From NCBI RefSeq assembly GCF_023716925.1, contig NZ_JAMQQG010000285.1, positions 1 to 53,536 on the forward strand: a DNA stretch of 53,536 nt, given 5' to 3'. The notes below the pieces were generated by a model that saw only the letters and a list, made by a program, of their open reading frames with translations, did not search any database and was not told the origin of the DNA. A program made the position numbers and the translations under genes. How positions within the stretch are numbered: the first letter of the stretch is position 1; every line of letters starts with the position of its first letter. Source of the DNA: Frankia sp. R82 (GTDB lineage: Bacteria > Actinomycetota > Actinomycetes > Frankiales > Frankiaceae). Below are positions 1 to 9,877 of the stretch, piece by piece.

Positions 1-3000
1 GACGGTGCGGCGGCGGCGCTCGGGGTGGCCCGGCGGCGCCCGGAGCCGGCCGGCGCGGCCAGCGTGATCTACACCTCGGGGTCGACCGGACGGCCGAAGG
101 CGGTCGTCGGTACCCACCGTGGTCTGGCCAACCTGTTCGGTTCGCATGCCGTCGACCTCGTCGCCCCGGCGCTGCGCGCCGCCGGGCCAGAGCGGGACGC
201 CCTGCGAGTCCTGCACGCGGCCTCGTTCAGCTTCGACGGCTCGTGGGAGCCGCTGCTGTGGCTGCTCGCCGGGCACGAGGTACACGTCGTGGACGAGCGG
301 ACCGCCCGCGACGCCGCCGCCCTCGTCGCCCACCTCGAGCGGATCCGCGTCGACGTGCTCGACCTGACCCCGACCTACCTGCAGGAACTGATGAAGAACG
401 GCTTCCTGCGCCCGGACGGCCACCGGCCCGGCGTGCTGCTCGTCGGTGGCGAGGCGACTCCGCCACCGCTGTGGGAGCAGCTGCGCGCGATCCCCGGGAT
501 GGCCGTGCACGACCTGTACGGCCCGACCGAGTACTCCGTGGACGCCTACGGCTGGCACAGCACCGGCGACGCAGCCGGTACAGCCGGCGCCGGGGCAGCC
601 GGGACGGCCTGGGCGGCGCCGATCGCCAACACGCACGCCTACCTGCTGGATCCGGCGCTCGAACCGGTCGCCGACGGAGTGCCCGGTGAGCTGTACCTGG
701 CCGGGCCGGGCCTGGCCCGTGGCTATCTCGGCCGGCCGGAGCTGAGTGCGGGCCGGTTCGTCGCCGACCCGTTCGGCGCCGCGGGTGAGCGGATGTACCG
801 CACCGGGGACCTCGCCCGCCGCCGTCCGGACGGCTCGCTCGCGTTCCTCGGCCGCGGCGACGACCAGATCAAGCTGCGAGGCCTGCGCATCGAACTCGGC
901 GAGATCGAGCGGGCGCTGGAGGCGGCGCCGGACGTCCGCCAGGCCGCGGTCTGCCACCGGCCGGACGCCCCACCCGCGCTGCAGCTGGTCGGCTATGTCG
1001 TACCCGCCGAGGTCGTAGCCGCCGAGGTCGTACCCGCCGAGACGGCGACCGCCGTGGCCACGGCATTGGGCGAGACGGCCCGGGACCATGTCAGCCGCGT
1101 GCTGCCCGGCTACATGGTGCCGCAGGCGGTCGTCGTCCTGGACCGGCTGCCCCGCACGACCAACGGCAAGCTGGACCGTGCGGCGCTGCCCGAACCGGTC
1201 GCCACCGCGTCCACCGCCGGCCGCCGGCCGCGGGACGCGCGCGAGGGGCTGCTCGCCGAGCGGTTCGCCGCCGTCCTCGGCGTCGACCGGGTCGGCGTCG
1301 ACGACGACTTCTTCACCCTCGGCGGCCACTCGCTGCTGGTGATGCGGCTGTGCGCGGCGATCCGGGCCACCTTCGGCGTGGAGATCACCCCCCGGGCGGT
1401 CTTCGAGGCCCCGACGGTCGCCCGCCTGGCCCGTCGGATGGACACCGCCGGCGCCGCCCGGCCGGCGGTGGGTCGCCGCATCCGCCCGCAGCAGCTGCCG
1501 CTGTCCCACGCCCAGCAGCGGATGTGGGTGCTCGGCCAGCTGGAGGGGCCGAGCCCCACCTACAACATCCCGCTCACCTGGCGACTGACCGGCCCGCTTG
1601 ACCTCGCCGTCCTGCGCACCGCCGTGGACGATGTGGTGGCCCGGCACGAGGCGCTGCGCACCGTGTTCCCCGCCCTCGCCCCGGAGGGCGAACCGGTCCA
1701 GCGCATCCTCGATCCGGCGCAGGTACACGTCCCGTTCGAGGTGATCGACCGGACGGCGCCGGCTCAGCCCGGGCCGCAGGATTCGGAGCTCGCGGACCTG
1801 CTGGTGGCAGCGGCGGCCCACCCGTTCGACCTCGAACGGGAGGTACCGATCCGGGTGACCGTCGTGCGCCGCACGCCGACGCTGCACCTCGCCCAGCTGC
1901 TCATCCACCACATCGCCGCGGACGAGGGCTCCGACCTGCCGCTCTCGCGTGACCTGTCGACGGCCTACCGGGCCCGGGCTGCCGGCGGCGCCCCGGACTG
2001 GGCGCCGCTGCCCGTCCAGTACGCCGACTACGCGCTGTGGCAGCGTGACCTGCTCGGAGACGAGTCCGACCCGACCAGCCCGGCGGCGGTGTCCCGGCGG
2101 TTCTGGCGGGCCACGCTGGCCGGCCTGCCCGTCGAGCTTGCGCTGCCCACCGACCGGCCGCGCCCCGACGAGCCGACCCACGCCGGCGGGATCGTCACGG
2201 CATCCATCGACGCGGACCTGGTCACGGCGCTGCGTGCCCTCGGCCGGGAGCATGACGCGAGCCTGTTCATGGTCGTGCGCAGCGCGGTCGCGACGCTGCT
2301 GCACCGGCTGGGCGCGGGCGTCGACGTGCCGATCGGCACACCCGTCTCCGGCCGGGTCGACGCCGCCCTGGACGACCTGGTCGGGTTCTTCCTCAACACC
2401 CTGGTGCTGCGCACGGACCTGTCCGGCGACCCGTCGTTCGCCGACCTGCTCGGCCGGGTCCGGGCCGCTGACCTGGCCGCCCTCGACCACCAGGACCTGC
2501 CGTTCGACCGGGTGGTGGATGCGGTCAACCCGCCGCGGCTGCTGGCCCGGCACCCCCTGTTCCAGGTGATGATCGTCTATCTGGCGGCGTCCGACGTCGC
2601 GGACGGGCTGGACCTCGCCGCCGCGATCGGCCAGCCCGAGCCGGTGCGCCGGGCCACCGCGAAGTTCGACCTGTCCTTCGACGTCGTCGAGCGGCACCCG
2701 GACGCCGGTGGCGGCCTGACCATCGGCGTCGCCTACAGCGACGACCTGTTCGACCGCGCCACCGCCGAGCGGCTCGCCGCCTGCCTGCGCCACCTGCTCG
2801 CCGCACTGGCCGACGCCCCCACCGCACCGATCGGTGCCCTCGAGGTCACCGACGATGCCGGCCACCCGGTGGTCTTCCCCACCCGGCAGCTCGCCGCACC
2901 GATGCTCGAGCGTCCCATCGACACCGCTGGGACCGCTGCGGCAGAGACCGAGGCCAGGATCGGTGCCGAGGCCGGTGTCGGCGTCGAGGGACCGCCGAGC

Positions 3001-4887
3001 CGGCGGGCGGCGGCGAACGAGATCGAGTCGGTCCTGGTCACGACGTTCGCGTCGGTGCTTGGGGTCGACGAGGTCGGCGTCGACGATGACTTCTTCGCCC
3101 TCGGCGGCGACAGCATCGTCGCGATGCGGCTGGTCACCCGCATCCGCGCCGCCGGGTTCACCGTGACCCCGCGGCAGCTGTTCGGCCATCGCACCCCGGC
3201 GACCCTCGCCACCGTCACCCGTCGCCGCGCCGTCCGTCCGGCGCGTCCCGCTCCTCCCGCCGCGGAACGCGCCGCCCACCCGGACACGTTCGCAGCCGGC
3301 ACCTCCGCCAACGGCACCTCCGCCGGCACCGGGTCTGCTGGCGCCGGGACGGGCGGTGAGCAGGTGCTGCCGCCGACGCCGGCGTTGCAGTCCGCGCGGG
3401 GACGCGACGAGCGGACCGGGTCGCGGCCGGCGTTCGCGTCGTTCACCTCACCGGTGCTGCTGCGCACGCCGGCCAGGCTGGACCTCGACACCCTGGTCGC
3501 GGGGCTCGCCACGGTCATCGACCGGCACGAGGTCCTGCGGGCCCGGCTGGTGCGGGTGGCCGGGGCGGGGGCCGACGGCGGCCCGGCCTGGTCGCTGGCG
3601 ATCGCCGCACCCGGCAGCGTGGACGTGCCCAGCCTGGTCCGCCGGGTCGACGCGACCGAGTTCGCCGCAACCGTCGGCCACGATGCCGGCCACGATGCCG
3701 GTTTCGGCAGCCGCAGCGGGCTGGCGATGCTGGCGGGGCTCGCCGCGACGACCAACGCCGAGATCGACCCGGACCGCGGCCGGATGCTGCGTGCCGTCTG
3801 GCTGGACGCGGGCACCGCGGCGCCCGGTCGGCTGCTGCTGATCATCCACCATGCCCTGATCGACGGGGTGTCCTGGCCGGTCGTGCTCGAGGATCTGGCC
3901 ACGGCGGTCACCGCGCTGCGCGCCGGGGCGTCCCCGGATCTCGCGCCCGTCGCCGTCGCGTTCGGTGACTGGGCCCGCCGTCTCGACGCCCGGGCCCACG
4001 ATCCGCGCACCGAGGAACGCCTGCCGTTCTGGCAGGACCTGCTCGCCGGTGCCACCCCGGTCACCTGGTCGTCCGCCGTGCCCGCGGCGCCGGACCCACC
4101 GCCGGCTGGGTCGGCTGGGTGGTCCGGGTCGTCCGGGTCGTCCGGGTCGGCTGGGCCGTCCGAAGGAGCAGTGGCAGTGAGCGTGCCGCCGGCACGGGCC
4201 ACGGCGCTGCTGTCCACGGTGCCGGCCGCGCTCGGTATCGGCGTGGACGAGCTGCTGCTCGCGGCGCTGTCGCTGGCCGTCGCCGAGCAGACCCGGCCGG
4301 ACGCCACCGGCCGGTCGGGGCTCGTCGTCGCGATGCAGGCACACGGCCGCCAGGAGCATCTCGTTGACGACGCCGATCTGACCCGGACGGTCGGCTGGCT
4401 CGCCGAGATCCACCCGTTCCTGCTTGAACGGTCCGGTGCCGACGACGGCGACGAGAACCTCGACGGGACGGTCGCGCGGGTGCGGGCGCTCATGGCGCAG
4501 ATCCCCGACGGCGGGACCGACTACAGCATGCTGCGCTACCTCAACCCGCGCACGGCGCCCCAGCTCGCGACCGCGGCGGCTCCCACGATCTACCTGAACT
4601 ACGTGGGGCGGCTGACCCGCGGCCAGGTCACCGACTGGTCGGTCGCGGCCGAGGACGAGGCGCTGTTCGCCGACTGGAACGCGGACCAGCCCGACCCGTT
4701 CCCGCTGAGCCTGATCGTGCGGGTCCTCGACGGTCCGGACGGCCCCGAGCTCACCGCCCGGTGGACCACCGGCGACGGCGCACCGCCGGCCGCCGTCGTG
4801 TCCGCTCTGGCCGCCGCCTGGCAGCGGGCCCTCGACGCTCTCGCCGACCGCGCCGGCCGCCTGGGGACGGCACCGCCCGCGCCCTGA
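1..4887 (+). CDS. Nonribosomal peptide synthetase, A-T-C-T-E, 5' end cut by window
   Basis: The reading frame is open from base 1, so the start lies upstream. Visible domains are the C-terminal part of an adenylation domain (A3 core YTSGSTGRPK; A10 NGKLDRAALP near base 1165), a carrier domain (LGGHS, Ser codon 1330-1332), a condensation domain (bases ~1498-2850, active-site HHIAADE near 1906), a second carrier domain (LGGDS, Ser codon 3112-3114) and an epimerization domain (HHALIDGVSW near 3847, then TVGW and NYVGRL motifs). I read the A-pocket as D-G-E-D-L-G-L-V-D-K, close to the DMENLGLINK code of N5-hydroxyornithine domains; this is a hand alignment. Only a ~60-residue linker separates the C domain from the second carrier, so module 2 has no A domain and must be loaded in trans. 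The E domain predicts a D-residue there. No thioesterase is present. In-frame repeats sit at 997-1041 (15-bp unit) and 4122-4148 (9-bp unit). The next gene follows closely, so it is probably co-transcribed. Confidence 0.95.
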   Translation, partial: DGAAAALGVARRRPEPAGAASVIYTSGSTGRPKAVVGTHRGLANLFGSHAVDLVAPALRAAGPERDALRVLHAASFSFDGSWEPLLWLLAGHEVHVVDERTARDAAALVAHLERIRVDVLDLTPTYLQELMKNGFLRPDGHRPGVLLVGGEATPPPLWEQLRAIPGMAVHDLYGPTEYSVDAYGWHSTGDAAGTAGAGAAGTAWAAPIANTHAYLLDPALEPVADGVPGELYLAGPGLARGYLGRPELSAGRFVADPFGAAGERMYRTGDLARRRPDGSLAFLGRGDDQIKLRGLRIELGEIERALEAAPDVRQAAVCHRPDAPPALQLVGYVVPAEVVAAEVVPAETATAVATALGETARDHVSRVLPGYMVPQAVVVLDRLPRTTNGKLDRAALPEPVATASTAGRRPRDAREGLLAERFAAVLGVDRVGVDDDFFTLGGHSLLVMRLCAAIRATFGVEITPRAVFEAPTVARLARRMDTAGAARPAVGRRIRPQQLPLSHAQQRMWVLGQLEGPSPTYNIPLTWRLTGPLDLAVLRTAVDDVVARHEALRTVFPALAPEGEPVQRILDPAQVHVPFEVIDRTAPAQPGPQDSELADLLVAAAAHPFDLEREVPIRVTVVRRTPTLHLAQLLIHHIAADEGSDLPLSRDLSTAYRARAAGGAPDWAPLPVQYADYALWQRDLLGDESDPTSPAAVSRRFWRATLAGLPVELALPTDRPRPDEPTHAGGIVTASIDADLVTALRALGREHDASLFMVVRSAVATLLHRLGAGVDVPIGTPVSGRVDAALDDLVGFFLNTLVLRTDLSGDPSFADLLGRVRAADLAALDHQDLPFDRVVDAVNPPRLLARHPLFQVMIVYLAASDVADGLDLAAAIGQPEPVRRATAKFDLSFDVVERHPDAGGGLTIGVAYSDDLFDRATAERLAACLRHLLAALADAPTAPIGALEVTDDAGHPVVFPTRQLAAPMLERPIDTAGTAAAETEARIGAEAGVGVEGPPSRRAAANEIESVLVTTFASVLGVDEVGVDDDFFALGGDSIVAMRLVTRIRAAGFTVTPRQLFGHRTPATLATVTRRRAVRPARPAPPAAERAAHPDTFAAGTSANGTSAGTGSAGAGTGGEQVLPPTPALQSARGRDERTGSRPAFASFTSPVLLRTPARLDLDTLVAGLATVIDRHEVLRARLVRVAGAGADGGPAWSLAIAAPGSVDVPSLVRRVDATEFAATVGHDAGHDAGFGSRSGLAMLAGLAATTNAEIDPDRGRMLRAVWLDAGTAAPGRLLLIIHHALIDGVSWPVVLEDLATAVTALRAGASPDLAPVAVAFGDWARRLDARAHDPRTEERLPFWQDLLAGATPVTWSSAVPAAPDPPPAGSAGWSGSSGSSGSAGPSEGAVAVSVPPARATALLSTVPAALGIGVDELLLAALSLAVAEQTRPDATGRSGLVVAMQAHGRQEHLVDDADLTRTVGWLAEIHPFLLERSGADDGDENLDGTVARVRALMAQIPDGGTDYSMLRYLNPRTAPQLATAAAPTIYLNYVGRLTRGQVTDWSVAAEDEALFADWNADQPDPFPLSLIVRVLDGPDGPELTARWTTGDGAPPAAVVSALAAAWQRALDALADRAGRLGTAPPAP

Positions 4888-4972
4888 CCTGCCAGCCGAT
4901 GAGGCCGAAGAGGCCGATGAGTCCGAAGAGAGAGAACCAGTGCCAGATCCGACGCGATCCCTGGGGGAGACC

Positions 4973-6181
4973 ATGGCCAGCTCGTCCGACGCCTACCGTG
5001 AGTCCGTCCAGGATCTGACCCTCGGACCGCTGCCCAGCTGGGGCACCGACTGCGTCCGCACGATGATCGACACGCTGACGTCCACCGACGAGCTGTTCCC
5101 CTGCGTGTTCGCCGTGGCCGCGGCCAACCGCGGCGGCCTGCGGTTCGGCTTCGTCGACGACCTCGACGACTCCCGGACCTGGTCGGTCCTGCCGGACATC
5201 CTGGCCACCTACCTGGCCGTCTACCAGGGGATCTCGCGCAACACGTCGCTGGTCGTGTTCTTCGGCTCCGGCCGGGACGAGGCCCGGGACGGGGCCCGGG
5301 ACGAGGCGGCGCGGGTGCTGGACAAGGCGCGGGCCCGCGACATCCTCGCCTACGAGCAGCGGTTCTGGTCGCTGCTGCAGTACCTGCACGACGGGGACGG
5401 CGAACCCTGGCCGTTGGACGTCCCGACCGACACCGACGATGCCGGCTGGGAGTTCAGCTTCCGCGGCTCCCAGCTCTTCGTCGTCTGCAACACGCCGGCC
5501 CACCAGCGGCTGCGCAGCCGGAGCAGCCCGGTCTTCACCATCACCTTCCAGCCGCGCTGGGTCTTCGAGGGCCTCGAGCCCCACACCCCACGCGGTGCGG
5601 CCGCCCGCCGGACGATCCGCGCACGGCTGCGCACGATGGACGAGGTCGACTCGACCCCGTTGCTCGGCGCGTTCGGCGACCCGGCGAACCGGGAGTGGAA
5701 GCAGTACTTCCTGCGCGACGACGCAACGGTCGCCGACGGCTGCCCCTTCCTCGCCAGCCGCCGTCCGGCCGGTGTGACCAGACCCGTGCAGGTGACCGCA
5801 CGGCCGGCCGCGGTGCCGACGTCCGTGCCGCTGGCCACGTCCACGGCGGGTGTGGGGGTGACGGCCGGAGCGGAGCCGTCCGCCCGGCTTTTCACGGTGG
5901 TCGTCAACGCCGAGCAGCAGTACTCGGTGTGGCCGGCGGGACGGGCCAACGCGCTCGGCTGGTTCGACACGTCCGTCACCGGAACGCGGGAACAGTGCCT
6001 GGACAGCATCGCGGCGACCTGGTCGGACCTGCGCCCACGCAGCCTGCGCCGCCGGATGGCCGGCGCGGCGGACGCCACGGTCAGGGACACCGGAACCCGC
6101 GCCGGCGCCGGCGCCGGCGGCCAGCCGCTACTGCCCATGACGACCATCGAACGCGCATCGGTCTCGGCCCCCTCCGCCTGA
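4973..6181 (+). CDS. YqcI/YcgG-family (GntA-like) putative heme N-hydroxylase fused to MbtH domain
   Basis: Residues ~1-265 match the YqcI/YcgG family (core WEFSFRGSQLFVVCNTPAH, then FTITFQPRWVFEG, NREWKQYFL and a terminal CPF). A Pro/Thr/Val-rich linker of about 40 residues leads to a full MbtH-like domain near the C-terminus: NAEQQYSVWP, LGWFDTS, CLDSIAATW and SDLRPRSLR carry all the signature positions, including the three Trp. Known: GntA of guanitoxin biosynthesis, a YqcI/YcgG member, is a heme-dependent N-hydroxylase, and MbtH proteins bind and stabilise NRPS A domains. Inference: this protein N-hydroxylates an arginine- or ornithine-type precursor and docks on an A domain of the neighbouring NRPSs. 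The ATG at 4973 follows GGGGGAG at short spacing; an in-frame GTG at 4940 is the alternative. It lies between two NRPS genes in the same direction. Confidence 0.9.
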   Translation: MASSSDAYRESVQDLTLGPLPSWGTDCVRTMIDTLTSTDELFPCVFAVAAANRGGLRFGFVDDLDDSRTWSVLPDILATYLAVYQGISRNTSLVVFFGSGRDEARDGARDEAARVLDKARARDILAYEQRFWSLLQYLHDGDGEPWPLDVPTDTDDAGWEFSFRGSQLFVVCNTPAHQRLRSRSSPVFTITFQPRWVFEGLEPHTPRGAAARRTIRARLRTMDEVDSTPLLGAFGDPANREWKQYFLRDDATVADGCPFLASRRPAGVTRPVQVTARPAAVPTSVPLATSTAGVGVTAGAEPSARLFTVVVNAEQQYSVWPAGRANALGWFDTSVTGTREQCLDSIAATWSDLRPRSLRRRMAGAADATVRDTGTRAGAGAGGQPLLPMTTIERASVSAPSA

Positions 6182-6253
6182 CGGCCGGGGCGCCACCCCG
6201 TGCATGTTCACCGTGAGACACGGTCATCGTGAAACCGAAGGGAAACCCTGGCG

Positions 6254-9200
6254 ATGGTCGCGAACCCGCCCCACTCCGTGTCGCCGCCGGACGGCACATC
6301 CCGGCCGGACCGGGCGCCGCTGTCGGGCGCCCAACGCCGGTTCTGGTTCCTGCACCAGCTCGACCCGACCGGCCACACCCATCATCTGACGCTCGGCCTG
6401 CGCCTGACCGGGCCGCTGGACGTCGTCGCCCTCACCGCCGCGCTGCATGACGTCGTCGACCGGCACGAGATCCTGCGCACCGTCTACCCGCCGGACGCGG
6501 TGGGGGAGCCGACGGCGCTCACCCTCACCCGGCTCGGCGTCGACCTGCTGACCGTCACCATCCGTGACCTTTCCGTCGACCTGCGGGCTGCCGCGGCAGC
6601 CGGTGCCCCACTGGACGCCACCGCCCAGGTTGACCCGATCGACCTCATCGACCCGACGGACGAGGGGGCGCTGCGGGCGGTGCTGGCCGCGTTCGAGCAG
6701 AATCCGATCGAGATCACCGACGAGATTCCGCTGCGTGCCCAGCTCGTCCGGGTCGGCCCGAACGACCATGTCCTGCAGCTGGTGCTGGCCCGGATCGCCG
6801 GTGACGAACCCAGCTTCGAGATTCTGCTCACCGACCTCGCCGCCGGCTACGCGGCCCGGTGCCAGGCCCGGCGGGCCGAGCTCGGCCCGCCGTCGGCCCA
6901 GTACGTCGACCACGCCCGGTGGGCGGCCACCGCCGAGCGGCGTGCGGAGGTCGCCGACCAGCTTTCCTGGTGGCGCGAGGAGCTCTCCCCGCCGCCGCCT
7001 CCGCTCGTCCCCGCCCTCGCCGGCGGATCACCCGCAGTCAGTGGGACCGGCCCGATCGGCCCGACCGATGTGGGCGGGGTGGCGGCGGGCGGGCGCGTCA
7101 CGGTGCAGCACCGGGTGACCCTCACCCCCGAGGTCACCGGGCGGCTGCGGGCCCTGGCCGCCGCCCGCGGGACCGAACTGTCCGAGGTGCTGCTCGCCGC
7201 CGGGATCGTCCTGGCGCACCGGTGCACCGGCCAGTCGGACATCGCCGTCGGCACCTGCCTGCCGGGCCGCGACCGGTCCGGGTCCGCCGATGTCGCTGGC
7301 AACTTCGACAACCTCGTCGTGCTGCGCACCCGGGTGGACGCCCAACAGACCTTCGGCGATCTGGTGGACGTGGTCCGCGAGCGCGCCCGGGCCGCCCGGG
7401 CTCACGGGGACGCCCCGTTCGACGAGGTGGTCCGCGCGGTGCGCGGCGAGACCGCCGGATTCGGCTCCTCGGCCGGGCGCCTGGTGTCCGCCGCCGCCCG
7501 CGGCACCGCCGCCCTCGGCACCGCGGCCGGTGGGGGACTCGTCGACGTGCTGGTCGGCTACCAGCCCCGGCTGCCCGGGGAGGTCACCCTCGAGGGTCTG
7601 CACGTCGAACCGCTGCGGCTGCGCACCGGCGGCGCCGGCCTGCCGCTGGCCCTGCTCGCCGAGGACGACGGCAACGCCGCGCCCGGCACGCCCGGCACGC
7701 CCGGCACCGTCACGCTGACCGCCGTCGTCGACACCGGTGTGTTCGCGGCCGCCGACGCCGAACGGTTCGCCGGCCGCCTCGCCCGGCTGTGCGAGCAGAT
7801 CGACGCCGCAGCCGTCCTCGGTGAACTCGACACGATGACCGCCGCCGAACGTCACCTGGTCGTCGACGAATGGCCCAGTGGACGGGCGGACCCGCTGGTC
7901 GACCGCTCGCTCACCGCCCTCGTCGCCGACCAGACCCGCCGAACCCCGAACGCCGTCGCCGTGGTCGCGCCTGGCGTCACAGCCCCTGGCGTCACAGTCC
8001 CTGGCGTCACAGTCCCGGCGGGCTGCGCGCTGCCAGGCGCGGCCGTCATGCTCACCTATGCCGAGCTCGGACGGCGGGCCGAGGCGGTGGCCGCGGTGCT
8101 GCGTGACACCGGGGTCGGCCCCGAGACGACTGTCGGAGTGTGCGTGCCACGGTCGGCCGCGCTGATCGTCGCGTTGCTCGGCGTCCTGCGGGCCGGCGGT
8201 GCCTTCGTCCCCCTGGAGCCGTCCTGGCCGGCGCGCCGGATCGCCGAGGTCGCGCAGAACGCCGAGATCACGGCCGTCATCACCGCCGCGGACACCCCGG
8301 CCTTCGCCGGTGCGCCCGCCGCCGTCCTGCGACTCGACCTCACCGGCCGACTCGACCGTCCCGACAATGCCGACAATGCCGATGGTGCCGATGGTGCCGA
8401 TGGTGCCGCCCGGACGGAAACGGTTCCGCGGAACACCGTGATCGCCGGCTCCGACGGGGACGCGGATGTGGACGCCGAGCCGGGCGTCGACCTGGAGAAC
8501 CTGGCGTACGTCACCTTCACCTCGGGATCGACGGGGGAACCGAAGGGGGTGATGATCCGGCATCAGGCGATCTGCAACCGGCTGCGCTGGCAGGTCGACC
8601 TGCTCCGGCTGACCGGGGACGACGTCGTGCTGCACCGCGCGCCGCTCGGCCTTGACATCTCGATCAACGAGATCTTCCTGCCGCTGGTCGCCGGGGCCCG
8701 CCTCGTCGTCGCCCCGCCGGGAGCGGAAAGCGATCCCGGTGCGCTGCTGGAGATCGTTCGCGCACATGCGGTCACGTTCTGCTATGTCGCGACGTCCATG
8801 CTCGAGGCGATGCTCGACCATCCGGGCGCAGCGGCGGCGGGACGGTCGCTGCGCTACGTCTGGTGCGGCGGCGAGACGATGGACGACGAGCTCTACCGCC
8901 GCTTCCGCGAACGATGGAACGCCTGGATGTTCCACGGCTACGGGCCCGCCGAGGCGACGATCGGCGTGTCCTGCCGGGTGTTCGAACCGGCGACGGCAGC
9001 GGCCCATGTGACGATCGGACGGCCGAACCCGAACACCCAGCTGCGGGTCCTCGACGCCGACTACCACCCGGTGCCGGTCGGCATGGTCGGCGAGCTGTTC
9101 GTCAGCGGCTTGCCCCTGGCCCGTGGCTACCTCGGCGACCCGCGCCGCACCGCCGACCGGTTCGTCCCCGACCCGTTCGGCACGGCGCCGGGCAGCCGGA

Positions 9201-9877
9201 TGTACGCCACCGGCGACCTGGCCCGTTTCCGCGCCGACGGGGAGATCGAGTTCCTGGGCCGCGCCGACACCCAGGTGAAGATCCGCGGCTTCCGGGTCGA
9301 GCTCGCCGAGATCGAGCACGTGCTCGGCCGTCATCCCGGTGTGCGCCAGGCCGTCGTTGTGCTCACCCACGGTGGCGGCGCCGCCAGCGGCGCTGGCAGT
9401 GGCCTCGGAGCCGACGAGTCGGGCGGCGACGAACTGCGCGCCTACTGGACGCCCGACCCCACCGCCGCCGTCCTGCCGGATGCAGCGGACCTGCGGGAAT
9501 GGCTCGAACGGCGGCTGCCGGGACACATGGTGCCGGACGTGTTCGTGGCCGCCGCGGGTCTGCCGCCGACGTCCGGGGCCCGCACCGAGCACGTCGAGCC
9601 CGCCCCCGGCCTGCAGCGGCAGATCGCCGACGTCTGGTCCCAGGTGCTCGACGCCACCCGGGTCGGTGCCCGGGACGACTTCTTCGCCCTCGGCGGCCAC
9701 TCGCTGCTGCTCCCCCAGGTCCAGGCCCGGCTCGGCCGTGAACTCGGCCGCCGGGTCCGACTCGCCGAGCTGTACGCACACACCACCGTCGAGGATCTCG
9801 CCCGCTGCCTGGGCGCCAACCCGGCGGCCGCAACCGGCGCCCCCGCCGGAAACCACCCCCGCCGGAAGAGGATCTGA
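6254..9877 (+). CDS. Nonribosomal peptide synthetase, C-A-T, with degenerate C and A core residues
   Basis: This 1207-residue single module has a condensation domain (residues ~20-490), an adenylation domain (~540-1100) and a carrier domain (FFALGGHSLLL near 9680-9715). In the C domain the HHxxxD site reads ARIAGDE (residues 179-185), so the catalytic His is an Arg, and the late motifs are also poor. The A domain has good A3 (TSGSTGEPKG), A5 (YGPAEATIG) and A7-A8 motifs, and I read its pocket as D-I-N-Y-W-G-G-I-G, the code reported for N5-formyl-N5-hydroxyornithine. A10, normally NGK, reads LPPTSGARTEH, so the catalytic Lys is an Arg. The module may therefore act mainly as a carrier, or may be loaded by the stand-alone A protein downstream. 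Repeats lie at ~7967-8017 (15-bp) and ~8363-8407 (9-bp). The next gene overlaps by one base (TGATG). Confidence 0.95.
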   Translation: MVANPPHSVSPPDGTSRPDRAPLSGAQRRFWFLHQLDPTGHTHHLTLGLRLTGPLDVVALTAALHDVVDRHEILRTVYPPDAVGEPTALTLTRLGVDLLTVTIRDLSVDLRAAAAAGAPLDATAQVDPIDLIDPTDEGALRAVLAAFEQNPIEITDEIPLRAQLVRVGPNDHVLQLVLARIAGDEPSFEILLTDLAAGYAARCQARRAELGPPSAQYVDHARWAATAERRAEVADQLSWWREELSPPPPPLVPALAGGSPAVSGTGPIGPTDVGGVAAGGRVTVQHRVTLTPEVTGRLRALAAARGTELSEVLLAAGIVLAHRCTGQSDIAVGTCLPGRDRSGSADVAGNFDNLVVLRTRVDAQQTFGDLVDVVRERARAARAHGDAPFDEVVRAVRGETAGFGSSAGRLVSAAARGTAALGTAAGGGLVDVLVGYQPRLPGEVTLEGLHVEPLRLRTGGAGLPLALLAEDDGNAAPGTPGTPGTVTLTAVVDTGVFAAADAERFAGRLARLCEQIDAAAVLGELDTMTAAERHLVVDEWPSGRADPLVDRSLTALVADQTRRTPNAVAVVAPGVTAPGVTVPGVTVPAGCALPGAAVMLTYAELGRRAEAVAAVLRDTGVGPETTVGVCVPRSAALIVALLGVLRAGGAFVPLEPSWPARRIAEVAQNAEITAVITAADTPAFAGAPAAVLRLDLTGRLDRPDNADNADGADGADGAARTETVPRNTVIAGSDGDADVDAEPGVDLENLAYVTFTSGSTGEPKGVMIRHQAICNRLRWQVDLLRLTGDDVVLHRAPLGLDISINEIFLPLVAGARLVVAPPGAESDPGALLEIVRAHAVTFCYVATSMLEAMLDHPGAAAAGRSLRYVWCGGETMDDELYRRFRERWNAWMFHGYGPAEATIGVSCRVFEPATAAAHVTIGRPNPNTQLRVLDADYHPVPVGMVGELFVSGLPLARGYLGDPRRTADRFVPDPFGTAPGSRMYATGDLARFRADGEIEFLGRADTQVKIRGFRVELAEIEHVLGRHPGVRQAVVVLTHGGGAASGAGSGLGADESGGDELRAYWTPDPTAAVLPDAADLREWLERRLPGHMVPDVFVAAAGLPPTSGARTEHVEPAPGLQRQIADVWSQVLDATRVGARDDFFALGGHSLLLPQVQARLGRELGRRVRLAELYAHTTVEDLARCLGANPAAATGAPAGNHPRRKRI

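Noticed and set aside
2733-4493. 586-codon open frame on the minus strand
   Set aside because: Antisense to the C, T and E domains of the first synthetase, with Ser/Arg/Pro-rich composition and no family resemblance.
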